Source of the DNA: Rhizobium sp. J15
GTDB lineage: Bacteria; Pseudomonadota; Alphaproteobacteria; Rhizobiales; Rhizobiaceae
NCBI RefSeq assembly: GCF_002531825.1
Contig: NZ_NWSX01000003.1
Coordinates: forward strand, 62,001-126,000
Length of the DNA: 64,000 nt
Direction of reading: 5' to 3'
Each line of letters begins with the position of its first letter. The stretch's first letter is position 1. Below are positions 26,551 through 34,978 of the stretch, piece after piece. Below the pieces are notes generated by a model that worked only from the letters and a program-made list of their open reading frames with translations, was not told the origin of the DNA and did not search any database. Position numbers and translations under genes: made by a program.

Positions 26551-29500
26551 TCCCTAGTTTCGATGCGAAGAAGCTTGCGGCCATTGCCGAGCCGCTGACG
26601 ATCGGCAATGTGCCTGCCGGCCTCGAACCGCTGCTGCTCGCCGAACTCGCCCGCACGGGAGAGCCGGTCGCCTATGTCATGTCCGACGGCCACCGCATGG
26701 CCGATCTCGAGCAGATGCTGGGCTTCGTCGCCCCCGACATTCCGGTTCTCACCCTGCCGGCCTGGGACTGCCTGCCCTATGACCGCGTCTCGCCGAGCGC
26801 CGATACTTCCGCCCGCCGGCTTGCCGCACTCGGCGGCCTCATCGCCCATCGCAAGAAACCGCATGCGGCGATCGTGCTCGTCACCGCCAATGCCATGCTG
26901 CAGAAGGTGGCGCCGCACGACGTCATCGAGAGCCTGAGCTTTTCGGCTCGCCCCGGCAACCAGTTGCGCATGGACGATCTCGCCGGCCGGCTGGAGCGCA
27001 ATGGCTTCGATCGCGTCGCGACCGTTCGCGAGGTCGGCGAATATGCCGTGCGCGGCGGCATTCTCGATGTCTTCGTGCCGGGTTCGGAAGAGCCGGTCCG
27101 CCTCGATTTCTTCGGCGATACGCTGGAATCGATCCGCAGCTTCGATCCGGCGAGCCAGCGCACGACCGGGCAGGTGCGCTCCCTCGATCTCAACCCGATG
27201 AGCGAGGTGACGCTGACGCCGGATACGATCAGCCGCTTCCGCAAGAATTACCTCTCGGCCTTTGGCGCGGCGACACGCGACGACGCGCTTTATCTCGCAG
27301 TCTCCGAAGGCCGCCGTTATCCCGGCATGGAGCATTGGCTGCCGTTCTTCTATGAGAAGCTCGATACCGTCTTCGATTATCTCAGCGGCTTCCGCATCGT
27401 CACCGACCATACGGTGCGCGAGGCGGCCGAGGAGCGCTCCAAGCTTGTCCTCGATTACTATGATGCCCGCCTGAATTCCGGCCAGCCGGCCAAGGGCCAG
27501 ATGGCGCAGGGCACGCCCTACAAGCCGGTGACGCCGGGCCAGCTCTATCTCGACAGCAAGCTCTTCACGAAAACCCTGGACGCGCTCGGCGCGATCCGCA
27601 TCAGCCCCTTCAACGAGCATGAGGGCGAGGCGCGGCGGGTAATCAATGTCGACGCCCGCCAGGGGCAGCGCTGGGCGCGTTCCAATGCCGAAGGCGGCGG
27701 CGATGCGGAACGCGTCAACGTCTTCGATGCGGTCGTCAAGCATATTGCCGACCGCCGTGCCGGCGGCGGCAAGGTTCTCGTTACCGCCTGGACCGAGGGC
27801 TCGCTGGAACGCCTGCTGCAGGTGCTGAACGAACATGGCCTCGAAAAGGTCAAGCCGATCGAGGCGCTGAAGGATATCGGCTCCCTGGCGAGAGGCGAGG
27901 CGGCCGCTGCCGTGCTCAATCTCGAATCCGGCTTCGAGGCCGGCGATCTCGTCGTCATCGGTGAACAGGATATCCTCGGCGACCGCATGGTGCGCCGCTC
28001 CAAGCGCCGCAAGCGTGCCGCCGATTTCATCTCGGAGGTTGCGGGCCTGGACGAGGGCTCGATCGTCGTCCACGCCGAACACGGCATCGGCCGGTTTGTC
28101 GGCCTCAGGACCATCGAAGCGGCAGGCGCCCCGCATGCCTGTCTCGAACTGCAATATGCAGACGAAGCCAAGCTTTTCCTGCCGGTCGAAAACATCGATC
28201 TTCTCTCCCGCTACGGCGGCGAGGGCACCGAGGCCCAGCTCGACAAGCTCGGCGGCGGCGCATGGCAGATGCGCAAGGCCAAGCTCAAGCGGCGCCTGCT
28301 CGACATGGCCGATGCGCTGATCCGCATCGCCGCCGAGCGCCTGACGCGTCATGCGCCGATGCTGACGGCGCCGGACGGCCTCTACGACGAATTTGCCGCC
28401 CGCTTCCCCTATGACGAGACCGAGGACCAGGACAACGCCATCGACGCCGTGCGCTCCGATCTCGGCGCCGGCCGGCCGATGGACCGCCTCGTATGCGGCG
28501 ACGTCGGCTTCGGCAAGACGGAAGTGGCGCTGCGCGCCGCTTTCGTCGCGGCGATGAACGGTGTCCAGGTCGCCGTCGTCGTGCCGACGACGCTGCTCGC
28601 CCGCCAGCATTTCAAGACCTTTTCCGAGCGTTTCCGCGGCCTGCCGGTGCGCGTCCAGCAGGCCTCGCGCCTTGTCGGATCGAAGGAACTGGCGCTGACC
28701 AAGAAAGAGGTGGCCGAAGGCAAGACCGATATCGTCGTCGGCACCCATGCGCTGCTCGGCGCCGGCATCAAATTCGCCAATCTCGGCCTGCTTGTTATCG
28801 ACGAAGAGCAGCATTTCGGTGTCAAGCACAAGGAGCGGCTGAAGGAGCTGAAGAGCGATGTGCATGTGCTGACGCTGTCGGCCACACCGATCCCGCGCAC
28901 GCTGCAGCTCGCCATGACCGGCGTGCGCGAACTGTCGCTGATCACCACGCCGCCGGTCGATCGTATGGCGGTGCGCACCTTCATCTCGCCTTTCGATAGC
29001 CTCGTCATCCGCGAGACGCTGATGCGCGAGCACTATCGCGGCGGCCAAAGCTTCTATGTCTGCCCGAGGCTTGCCGACCTCGCCGATGTGCACGCTTTCC
29101 TGCAGTCCGACGTGCCGGAACTGAAGGTCGCTGTCGCTCACGGCCAGATGCCGGCCGGCGAGCTGGAAGACATCATGAACGCCTTCTACGAAGGCCGCTA
29201 CGACGTGCTGCTGTCGACCACCATTGTCGAATCCGGCCTCGATGTGCCGACAGCCAATACGCTGATCGTCCACCGCGCCGATATGTTCGGCCTTGCGCAG
29301 CTCTATCAGCTGCGCGGCCGCGTCGGCCGTTCGAAGGTGCGCGCCTTCGCGCTCTTCACCTTGCCTGTCAACAAGGTACTGACGGCCACGGCCGAACGCC
29401 GGCTCAAGGTGCTGCAGTCGCTCGATACGCTCGGCGCCGGCTTCCAGCTGGCAAGCCACGACCTCGATATCCGCGGCGCCGGCAATCTGCTTGGGGAGGA

Positions 29501-30050
29501 ACAGTCCGGCCACATCAAGGAGGTCGGCTTCGAACTCTATCAGCAGATGCTGGAAGAGGCGGTCGCCGAGGTCAAGGGTGTCGACGAGATTCACGACACC
29601 GGCTGGTCGCCGCAGATCTCCGTCGGCACGACGGTCATGATCCCGGATGGTTACGTGCCCGACCTGCATCTGCGCATGGCGCTTTATCGCCGTCTCGGCG
29701 AAATCACCGAACTCAAGGAGATCGACGCCTTCGGCGCCGAGATGATCGACCGCTTCGGGCCGATGCCGGTCGAAGTCCAGCATCTCCTGAAGATCGTCTA
29801 CATCAAGTCGCTCTGCCGCACCGCCAATGTCGAAAAGCTCGATGCCGGCCCGAAGGGCGTCGTCGTGCAGTTCCGCAACAAGGAATTCCCCAACCCGGCA
29901 AACCTCGTCGGCTATATCGGCAAGCAGGGCACGATGGCGAAGATCCGCCCCGACCACAGCCTGTTCCTGACCCGCGACCTGCCGACCCCGGAAAAACGCC
30001 TGCAGGGCGCTGCCGTTATCATGACGCAACTGGCCGAGATGGCGAAATAG
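26547..30050 (+). CDS. mfd: Transcription-repair coupling factor Mfd
   Basis: A 1167-residue translocase (E. coli 1148) that removes RNA polymerase stalled at lesions and recruits UvrA. The N-terminal UvrB-like module has LPAWDCLPYDRVSPS near residue 72; the RNAP-interacting domain follows (GSIVVHAEHGIGRFVGL, about residues 505-525). The RecG-like motor has Walker A CGDVGFGKTEVALRAAF, DEEQHFGV and SATPIPRTLQLAMTG, then LYQLRGRVGRS and the TRG-like GAGFQLASHDLDIRGAGNLL. A C-terminal TRCF domain completes it. Co-location with recG, and uvrA in the same window, is notable but they are not one operon. Confidence 0.97.
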   Translation: MIPSFDAKKLAAIAEPLTIGNVPAGLEPLLLAELARTGEPVAYVMSDGHRMADLEQMLGFVAPDIPVLTLPAWDCLPYDRVSPSADTSARRLAALGGLIAHRKKPHAAIVLVTANAMLQKVAPHDVIESLSFSARPGNQLRMDDLAGRLERNGFDRVATVREVGEYAVRGGILDVFVPGSEEPVRLDFFGDTLESIRSFDPASQRTTGQVRSLDLNPMSEVTLTPDTISRFRKNYLSAFGAATRDDALYLAVSEGRRYPGMEHWLPFFYEKLDTVFDYLSGFRIVTDHTVREAAEERSKLVLDYYDARLNSGQPAKGQMAQGTPYKPVTPGQLYLDSKLFTKTLDALGAIRISPFNEHEGEARRVINVDARQGQRWARSNAEGGGDAERVNVFDAVVKHIADRRAGGGKVLVTAWTEGSLERLLQVLNEHGLEKVKPIEALKDIGSLARGEAAAAVLNLESGFEAGDLVVIGEQDILGDRMVRRSKRRKRAADFISEVAGLDEGSIVVHAEHGIGRFVGLRTIEAAGAPHACLELQYADEAKLFLPVENIDLLSRYGGEGTEAQLDKLGGGAWQMRKAKLKRRLLDMADALIRIAAERLTRHAPMLTAPDGLYDEFAARFPYDETEDQDNAIDAVRSDLGAGRPMDRLVCGDVGFGKTEVALRAAFVAAMNGVQVAVVVPTTLLARQHFKTFSERFRGLPVRVQQASRLVGSKELALTKKEVAEGKTDIVVGTHALLGAGIKFANLGLLVIDEEQHFGVKHKERLKELKSDVHVLTLSATPIPRTLQLAMTGVRELSLITTPPVDRMAVRTFISPFDSLVIRETLMREHYRGGQSFYVCPRLADLADVHAFLQSDVPELKVAVAHGQMPAGELEDIMNAFYEGRYDVLLSTTIVESGLDVPTANTLIVHRADMFGLAQLYQLRGRVGRSKVRAFALFTLPVNKVLTATAERRLKVLQSLDTLGAGFQLASHDLDIRGAGNLLGEEQSGHIKEVGFELYQQMLEEAVAEVKGVDEIHDTGWSPQISVGTTVMIPDGYVPDLHLRMALYRRLGEITELKEIDAFGAEMIDRFGPMPVEVQHLLKIVYIKSLCRTANVEKLDAGPKGVVVQFRNKEFPNPANLVGYIGKQGTMAKIRPDHSLFLTRDLPTPEKRLQGAAVIMTQLAEMAK

Positions 30051-30051
30051 A

Positions 30052-30146
30052 AGCAGTTCCAGCAAAAGTGCGCAGCGGTTTTGCCAGGCAAAGCGCGAAG
30101 CGCTTTTGCCGGGAATGCGTAAGGACAAAGAGATCGGAGGAAAGCG
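30052..30146. repeat. Rhizobial mosaic-type intergenic repeat
   Basis: The segment after mfd (AGTTCCAGCAAAAGTGCG ... AGCGGTTTTGCC ... GCGCTTTTGCCGGGAATGCG ... GACAAAGAGAT) resembles an element repeated through rhizobial genomes (typical form TCCAGGAAAAGTGCGAAGCGGTTTTCC). Parts are self-complementary (GCAAAGCGC/GCGCTTTTGC, about 30095-30112). The OsmC ribosome site lies at its end. Identification is from memory of the pattern. Confidence 0.5.
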
Positions 30147-30148
30147 AG

Positions 30149-30640
30149 ATGGCGACATACGGCGCAACGATCGCCTGGCAGCGAAACGGCGAGACCTTCA
30201 CAGACAACCGCTATAGCCGCGCCCACCGCTGGACCTTCGACGGCGGCATCGAGGTAAGGGCGTCCTCATCCTCGCATGTCGTTCCGCTGCCTTATTCCGC
30301 CGAAGACGCCATCGATCCGGAGGAGGCCTTCGTCGCCTCGCTCTCCAGCTGCCACATGCTCTGGTTCCTGTCGATCGCCGCCAAACAGGGTTTTTGCATC
30401 GACAGCTACACCGATGCCGCGGAAGGCGTCATGGAAAAGAACGCCGAAGGCCGCCTTGCCATGACTGTCGTGACGCTCCATCCAAACGTCGTCTTCTCAG
30501 GTAACAAGCAGCCCTCATTGAGCGAACTCGAAACCCTGCACCACCGCGCCCACGACGAATGCTTCATCGCCAATTCGGTGAAGACCGAGGTGCGTTGCAT
30601 TCCGGTTTTAGGGCGAGCGGCGTCAGAGAGGCGCGGCTAA
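30149..30640 (+). CDS. OsmC-family peroxidase-like protein
   Basis: A 163-residue OsmC/Ohr-fold protein. The peroxidatic region appears as SLSSCHMLWFLSIAAKQGF (Cys at about residue 69) and the second cysteine as HDECFIANSVKTEV near residue 139, so both redox-active cysteines of the family are present. Members reduce organic hydroperoxides in the cytoplasm. The ATG at 30149 was chosen because CGGAGGAAAGCG lies upstream. It stands alone between mfd and the convergent DsbA-family gene. Confidence 0.9.
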   Translation: MATYGATIAWQRNGETFTDNRYSRAHRWTFDGGIEVRASSSSHVVPLPYSAEDAIDPEEAFVASLSSCHMLWFLSIAAKQGFCIDSYTDAAEGVMEKNAEGRLAMTVVTLHPNVVFSGNKQPSLSELETLHHRAHDECFIANSVKTEVRCIPVLGRAASERRG

Positions 30641-30658
30641 TCGTGACGAGGTCTAACC

Positions 30659-31330
30659 TCAGTTGAGCCCTGATCGCGCCTCGGCTTTCGCCTTGGCGAT
30701 ATCGCGCAGCGCACCCGCAAGCACGTCGGGCGTCTGGGCGCCGCTGACCGCGTACTGCTGGTCGAAGATGAAGAAGGGCACGCCGTTGACGCCCATTTCC
30801 TGTGCCGCTTGAATCTCGGCCACGATCAGGTCGCGATCGGCATCGGAGGCGAGCAGCGAGGCGATGACCGAGCGGTCGAGGCCGGCTTTTTCGGCGATAT
30901 CGAGCAGCACCGCATGATCGCCGACATTGCGGCCTTCTTCGAAGTTGGCCTTGAACAAGGCGGCGACGACCCGGTCCTGCTTTTCGCGGCCCTCGATCAT
31001 CGCCCAGTGGATCAGCCGATGGGCGTCGAGCGTGTTCGGGCCGATCTTGATCGCCTCGAAATCGAAGGCGATGCCGACCTCGCGGCCGAGATCCGTGAGC
31101 ATCTTGTGCGCCTGCGCCACGCGCTCCTCGCCGCCGAGCTTCGCAGCCAGCGCCTTCTTCTGGTCGACGCCTTCCTTGGGATAGTCGGGGTTGAGCCGGT
31201 AGGGGCGCCAGTTGATGTCGACGCCGACCTCGTCCTGCACCTCGGCGATGGCGAGCTCGAGCCGCGCCTTGCCGAGATAGCACCAGGGGCAGACGACATC
31301 CGAGACGACGTCGATGGTGATGCGCTCCAT
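30659..31330 (-). CDS. DsbA-family (FrnE-like) oxidoreductase
   Basis: A 223-residue thioredoxin-fold protein with the active-site motif CPWC at about residues 13-16 (SDVVCPWCYLGKARLE) and the inserted all-helical domain of the FrnE/2-hydroxychromene isomerase-like group. The cis-proline loop appears as GVNGVPFFIFDQQYAVSGAQ. There is no signal peptide, so it works in the cytoplasm. The start at 31330 has AAGGAAA upstream. It lies 64 bp downstream of the YejA-like binding protein and may be co-transcribed with it. FrnE of Deinococcus is a disulphide isomerase; the role here is not known. Confidence 0.9.
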   Translation of the reverse strand: MERITIDVVSDVVCPWCYLGKARLELAIAEVQDEVGVDINWRPYRLNPDYPKEGVDQKKALAAKLGGEERVAQAHKMLTDLGREVGIAFDFEAIKIGPNTLDAHRLIHWAMIEGREKQDRVVAALFKANFEEGRNVGDHAVLLDIAEKAGLDRSVIASLLASDADRDLIVAEIQAAQEMGVNGVPFFIFDQQYAVSGAQTPDVLAGALRDIAKAKAEARSGLN

Positions 31331-31394
31331 GATGATTTTCCTTATTTCTATACGGCTCCGGCCGAAACATCGGGGCCGAAGCGTTCGTCCGCTT

Positions 31395-33197
31395 CTATTG
31401 GGCGCTTGTATCCCACCATACCGGCAGCTGGTAGCCGTAAAGCGGCACCGTGTCGGGATGGCCGATGCGCTTGCTGCGGGCCACCCATTGCTGGTCCATA
31501 TGATAGAGCGGCAGCACATAATGGCTGGAAAGCAGCAGCCGGTCGTAAGAGCGCACCGCTGCGGTGAAATCTTCCGCCGAGCGTGCCCGCAAGACGCGAT
31601 CGATCAATGTGTCGAGGTCGGGATCGTTGGCGCCGGCAAAGCTGTCCGTGCCCTCGCGCGTACGTGCAGCCGAAGACCAGCGGCCGAGCTGCTCGTTTCC
31701 GGGTGAGAGCGAGGATGTGTAGGACTTCATGATCATGTCATAGTCGAAGCTGTTCGTCCGGCTCTGATACTGCGAATCATCGACGGTGCGGATCGAGGCC
31801 GCGATGCCGATCGCCTGCAGCGAACGCTGATAGGCGACGGCGAGCTTCTCCTGGTCGGCATTCTGCGTCATGATTTCAAAGGCGAGCTGGCGGCCGGAGG
31901 CGTCGAGCATCTTGCCGCCCTGGATCGCATAACCGCCCTGCTTCAGCAGTGCGACGGCCTGCTTCAGCACATTGCGGTCGCGGCCGGAGCCGTCGGTGAC
32001 TGGCAGCTTATAGGTGCCGTCGAGAATATCGGGCGCGATTTTGTCCTTGATCGGCCCGAGCAGGGCGATCTCCGCGGCATTGGCCGGAACGCCGAAGCTC
32101 GAAAGCTCCGAATTCTGCCAGAAGCTCTGCGTGCGCTTGTAGGCGCCGGAATAGAGGTTCTTGTTCGCCCATTCGAAATCGAACACCAGCGACAGGCCTT
32201 CACGCACCTTCGCATCGGCAAAGATCGGCCGGCGCGTGTTGAACACGAAGCCGAGCATGCCGCTCGGCAGTTTCGGCGTGAACACGTCCTTGATCGCAGC
32301 GCCCGAGGTGACCGCGGGGAAATTGTAGGCATTGGCCCAATGGCCGGGGTTGCCGTCGGGATAGATGTCGACATCGCCCTTCTTGAAGGCCTCGAACAGC
32401 GTCGTGTCCTGGAGGAAATACTGGACAGTGATCTGGTCGTAATTGTCGGTGCCGACCTTGGCGGGAATGTCTTTGCCCCAGTAATTTGGGTCGCGCTCAT
32501 AGGTGATGCTTTCGCCGGGCTTGACCGTCTTGACCTTATACGGGCCGGAACCGACCGGCGGCGTCAGCGAGGTGCGGTCGAAGTTTTCGGGATCGATCGC
32601 ATGTTTCGGCAGAACCGGGAAAAGGCCGAAAATCAAAGGCGTCTCACGATCGGCCTTGTCGTTGAAAGTAAAGCGCACGCTGTGCTCGCCGACCTTCTCC
32701 ATCTTGTCGACCACCTTGAGGCGGTTGGAGAAGGGCACGCGGCCCTTGTCGCGCATCAGCTCGAAGGTGAACATCACGTCTTCGGGCGTCACCGGCTGGC
32801 CATCGGACCATTTCGCCTTCGGATTGAGGTTGAACTGGATGAAGCTCCTGTTGTCGTCCCACTCGACCGTCTCGGCCAGCAGGCCATAAAGCGTGAAGGG
32901 CTCGTCGCGCGAGCGCTGCATCAGCGATTCGTAGACGAGATTGCCGTATTCCGGGTCCCACATACCACGCGCCGTCGTGCGCATGCTCTTCAGGATGAAC
33001 GGGTTGAGGCTGTCGAAAGTGCCGACGACGCCGTAGGTGATCTTGCCGCCCTTCTTCACGTCCGGATTGACGTAAGGGAAGTGCTTGTAATCCGGCGGCA
33101 GGGCCGGCTCGCCATGCATCGCGATACCGTGCAGCGGCTCGGCGGCGACAGTGCCGCACAGAAGCGAGAAGACGAGAGGGACGATGATCCGGAGCAT
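31395..33197 (-). CDS. YejA-like peptide-binding protein
   Basis: A 600-residue family-5 extracellular solute-binding protein with a Sec signal peptide (cleavage after VAA near residue 19). HFPYVNPDVKKGGKITYGVV and GTFDSLNPFILKS match the start of mature YejA (E. coli 604 aa), and GSGPYKVKTVKPGESITYERDPNYWG is the usual signature. YejABEF imports peptides, including microcin C in E. coli. No permease or ATPase genes adjoin it, so it must use a system encoded elsewhere or has diverged in role. AAGGATT precedes the start at 33197. Confidence 0.9.
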   Translation of the reverse strand: MLRIIVPLVFSLLCGTVAAEPLHGIAMHGEPALPPDYKHFPYVNPDVKKGGKITYGVVGTFDSLNPFILKSMRTTARGMWDPEYGNLVYESLMQRSRDEPFTLYGLLAETVEWDDNRSFIQFNLNPKAKWSDGQPVTPEDVMFTFELMRDKGRVPFSNRLKVVDKMEKVGEHSVRFTFNDKADRETPLIFGLFPVLPKHAIDPENFDRTSLTPPVGSGPYKVKTVKPGESITYERDPNYWGKDIPAKVGTDNYDQITVQYFLQDTTLFEAFKKGDVDIYPDGNPGHWANAYNFPAVTSGAAIKDVFTPKLPSGMLGFVFNTRRPIFADAKVREGLSLVFDFEWANKNLYSGAYKRTQSFWQNSELSSFGVPANAAEIALLGPIKDKIAPDILDGTYKLPVTDGSGRDRNVLKQAVALLKQGGYAIQGGKMLDASGRQLAFEIMTQNADQEKLAVAYQRSLQAIGIAASIRTVDDSQYQSRTNSFDYDMIMKSYTSSLSPGNEQLGRWSSAARTREGTDSFAGANDPDLDTLIDRVLRARSAEDFTAAVRSYDRLLLSSHYVLPLYHMDQQWVARSKRIGHPDTVPLYGYQLPVWWDTSAQ

Positions 33198-33481
33198 TCG
33201 GCAATCCTTGATCCGTGAAAACGGGCATGATTCACCGCGAGATTATCATCTGGTCGACCGATTCCAACACTTCGGCGCCATTTCTTTGGCACGGCGACGA
33301 AATTGCCCCCGAAATTGCCAAAGAAATGCTGGATATCTTGAACGCTGCGATGTAACAGGTGAACCCGAAGTTTCGGGGTCATGCATTTGCCTCATTTTTC
33401 CATGAGGTGGAGTGCCGAACGACCCGATGGTTGGGGCGGCAGGTCGCTGCCTCGAACGGATATCAGGAGACGGAATTCGTT

Positions 33482-34147
33482 ATGATGTTCAAGTCTGAAA
33501 AGAAAATGCGGGCAGCACTGTCCGTTCTGGCAGTGATGTTCGGCGCCGCTTCGGCACCGGTCTCCTCCTTCGCACAGGATGCGGCGGCACAGGCTCCGGC
33601 CGATGCCCCGGCACAGGCCGCTGGCGCGCCGAAGCTCGGCTGGTACAAGACCTGCAGCAAGCAGGAAGACAACGACATCTGCGTCGTCCAGAACCTGATC
33701 CTTGCCAATGGCGGCCAGCTCGTCACGGCTGTCGGCCTGATCTCGGTCTCCGGCAAGATCAACCGCAAGCTCCTGCAGGTATCGGTTCCCACCGCACGTC
33801 TGATTCCCCCCGGCATCAGCATGCAGATCGATGGCGGCAAGGGCCAGAAGCTCGACTACGCCGTCTGCCTGCCGGACAAGTGCACCGCCGAAATTCCGCT
33901 GACCGACGCGATGATCGCCAGCCTCAAGAAGGGCAGCGACGTGATCTTCACCTCGATCAACTTCCGCCGCGCCCCGAACCCGATCAAGATCTCGCTCGAA
34001 GGCTTCACTGGCGCTTATGACGGCGAACCGGTTTCCGAATCCAAGCTCGCCGCAAGCCAGCGCAGCCTCCAGGAAGGCATGCAGAAGAAGGCTGACGAAG
34101 CCCGCAAGAAGCTGGAAGAAGCCCAGAAGGCCGCCAAGGCGCAGTAA
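33482..34147 (+). CDS. Invasion-associated locus B (IalB) family protein
   Basis: A 221-residue exported protein. The signal peptide (KKMRAALSVLAVMFGAASAP, cleaved near SFA-QD) is followed by an Ala/Pro/Gln linker and the IalB domain: LGWYKTCSKQEDNDICVVQN with a cysteine pair, LPPGISMQID-like LIPPGISMQIDGG, and a second pair in YAVCLPDKCTAEIPL. The C-terminus is a charged helix (QEGMQKKADEARKKLEEAQK), longer than in Bartonella IalB. The domain is widespread in rhizobia, where its job is unknown; the name refers to erythrocyte invasion by Bartonella. ATG codons at 33482 and 33485 are both possible. Confidence 0.88.
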   Translation: MMFKSEKKMRAALSVLAVMFGAASAPVSSFAQDAAAQAPADAPAQAAGAPKLGWYKTCSKQEDNDICVVQNLILANGGQLVTAVGLISVSGKINRKLLQVSVPTARLIPPGISMQIDGGKGQKLDYAVCLPDKCTAEIPLTDAMIASLKKGSDVIFTSINFRRAPNPIKISLEGFTGAYDGEPVSESKLAASQRSLQEGMQKKADEARKKLEEAQKAAKAQ

Positions 34148-34169
34148 TCCTGCTGCCATATCGAATAGA

Positions 34170-34194
34170 AACCCGGCTTCAGGCCGGGTTTTTT
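34170..34194 (+). terminator. Terminator after the IalB-family gene
   Basis: 8-bp perfect stem (34170-34177 / 34183-34190), 5-nt loop, followed by TTTT within a T6 run. Confidence 0.9.
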
Positions 34195-34257
34195 GTTGCT
34201 AGACCGCCGCCCTTCCTCCGCCGTGCGCCACGGTTGTACGATTTGCGCCGCGGTTTT

Positions 34258-34400
34258 GCCCCTCACCCTAACCCTCTCCCCGTTTTGACGGGGAGAGGGG
34301 ACGTGCCCTGCGCGAGGTGTGGGAACCGAGAGGTCGCCGCTTGGTTCCTTCGCCCCGTGAGAACGGGGAGAAGGTGGCGGCAGCCGGATAGGGACTTCCC
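34258..34400. repeat. Intergenic repeat with two CCCC...GGGG palindromes
   Basis: The block opens with CCCCTCACCCTAACCCTCTC and contains two hairpins: 34272-34282 / 34289-34299 (11 bp, perfect) and 34347-34358 / 34363-34374 (12 bp, one mismatch). It ends in GGTGGCGGCAGCCGGATAGGG. This layout is a dispersed repeat found in rhizobia and other proteobacteria. No gene lies between 34148 and 34488. Confidence 0.75.
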
Positions 34401-34438
34401 AGCGAAAAGCAGCAGCCGGATAGCTGCCAAAAGAAAAA

Positions 34439-34462
34439 GGCCTCGCTGGGAGAGGCGAGGCC
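34439..34462 (-). terminator. Terminator of hspQ
   Basis: 8-bp perfect stem (34439-34446 / 34455-34462) read leftwards into TTTTTCTTTT on the minus strand, 26 bp after the hspQ stop. Confidence 0.88.
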
Positions 34463-34488
34463 GTGTTTCATTGATCAGAACGCCTGAC

Positions 34489-34818
34489 TTAATGGGCGAA
34501 GCTCATCTTGGGTTTGAACTGCCCTGACGGGGCCTGATCGAAAATCTGGTAGATCTGCGGGTTGCGCAGCGGCGTGCCGCTTTCGTCGTTCACCAGGTTC
34601 TGCTCGGAGACATAAGCGACATATTCGCTCTCGTCGTTTTCGGCGAGCAGGTGATAGAAGGGCTGGTCCTTGCTCGGACGCACCTCGGCGGGAATGGAGT
34701 TCCACCATTCTTCCGTATTCGCGAACTCCGGATCAACGTCGAAGATGACGCCGCGAAACGGAAAAACCTTGTGCCGGACCACTTCGCCAATACTGAATTT
34801 TGCTATTCTTTCTTTCAT
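34489..34818 (-). CDS. hspQ: Heat shock protein HspQ (YccV-like)
   Basis: A 109-residue protein (E. coli HspQ 105) with the hemimethylated-DNA-binding/YccV fold: FSIGEVVRHKVFPFRGVIFD, then FANTEEWWNSIP, QPFYHLLAENDESEYVAYVS and EQNLV. In enterobacteria HspQ is a heat-shock protein that stimulates Lon. The ATG at 34818 is preceded by AAAGGAAGT; an upstream in-frame extension has no signals. It is a single gene between glnA and a repeat block. Confidence 0.92.
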   Translation of the reverse strand: MKERIAKFSIGEVVRHKVFPFRGVIFDVDPEFANTEEWWNSIPAEVRPSKDQPFYHLLAENDESEYVAYVSEQNLVNDESGTPLRNPQIYQIFDQAPSGQFKPKMSFAH

Positions 34819-34939
34819 GGTACGACTTCCTTTCATCACCCAAGTTGGTGATTGGCGCTCCATAAATCAAGATTTTTGAGCACCGTTCGTCACATGAACG
34901 TCATCTCCTCGCCATCTGCCGTTCGTGACCTGGGAGGTG

Positions 34940-34963
34940 AAAGCCCCGGTGAACCGGGGCTTT
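34940..34963 (-). terminator. Hairpin terminator after glnA
   Basis: 10-bp perfect stem (34940-34949 / 34954-34963) beginning with AAA and ending with TTT, so it could act in both directions. It lies 16 bp past the glnA stop. The T run is short (3). Confidence 0.65.
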
Positions 34964-34978
34964 CCGTGTTCGGGCCGA

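Noticed and set aside
26508..30167. Very long open frame antisense to mfd on the minus strand (over 1200 codons)
   Set aside because: It is a codon-bias shadow of mfd in GC-rich DNA; no initiation signal and composition (Arg/Ala/His-rich) unlike a protein family. The same applies to long frames antisense to ytfR (14281-16725), glmS (21078-23096) and gyrA (45900-47573).
34819..34870. RpoH-like promoter in front of hspQ (CTTGATT)
   Set aside because: The -35-like element has no matching -10 at proper spacing.
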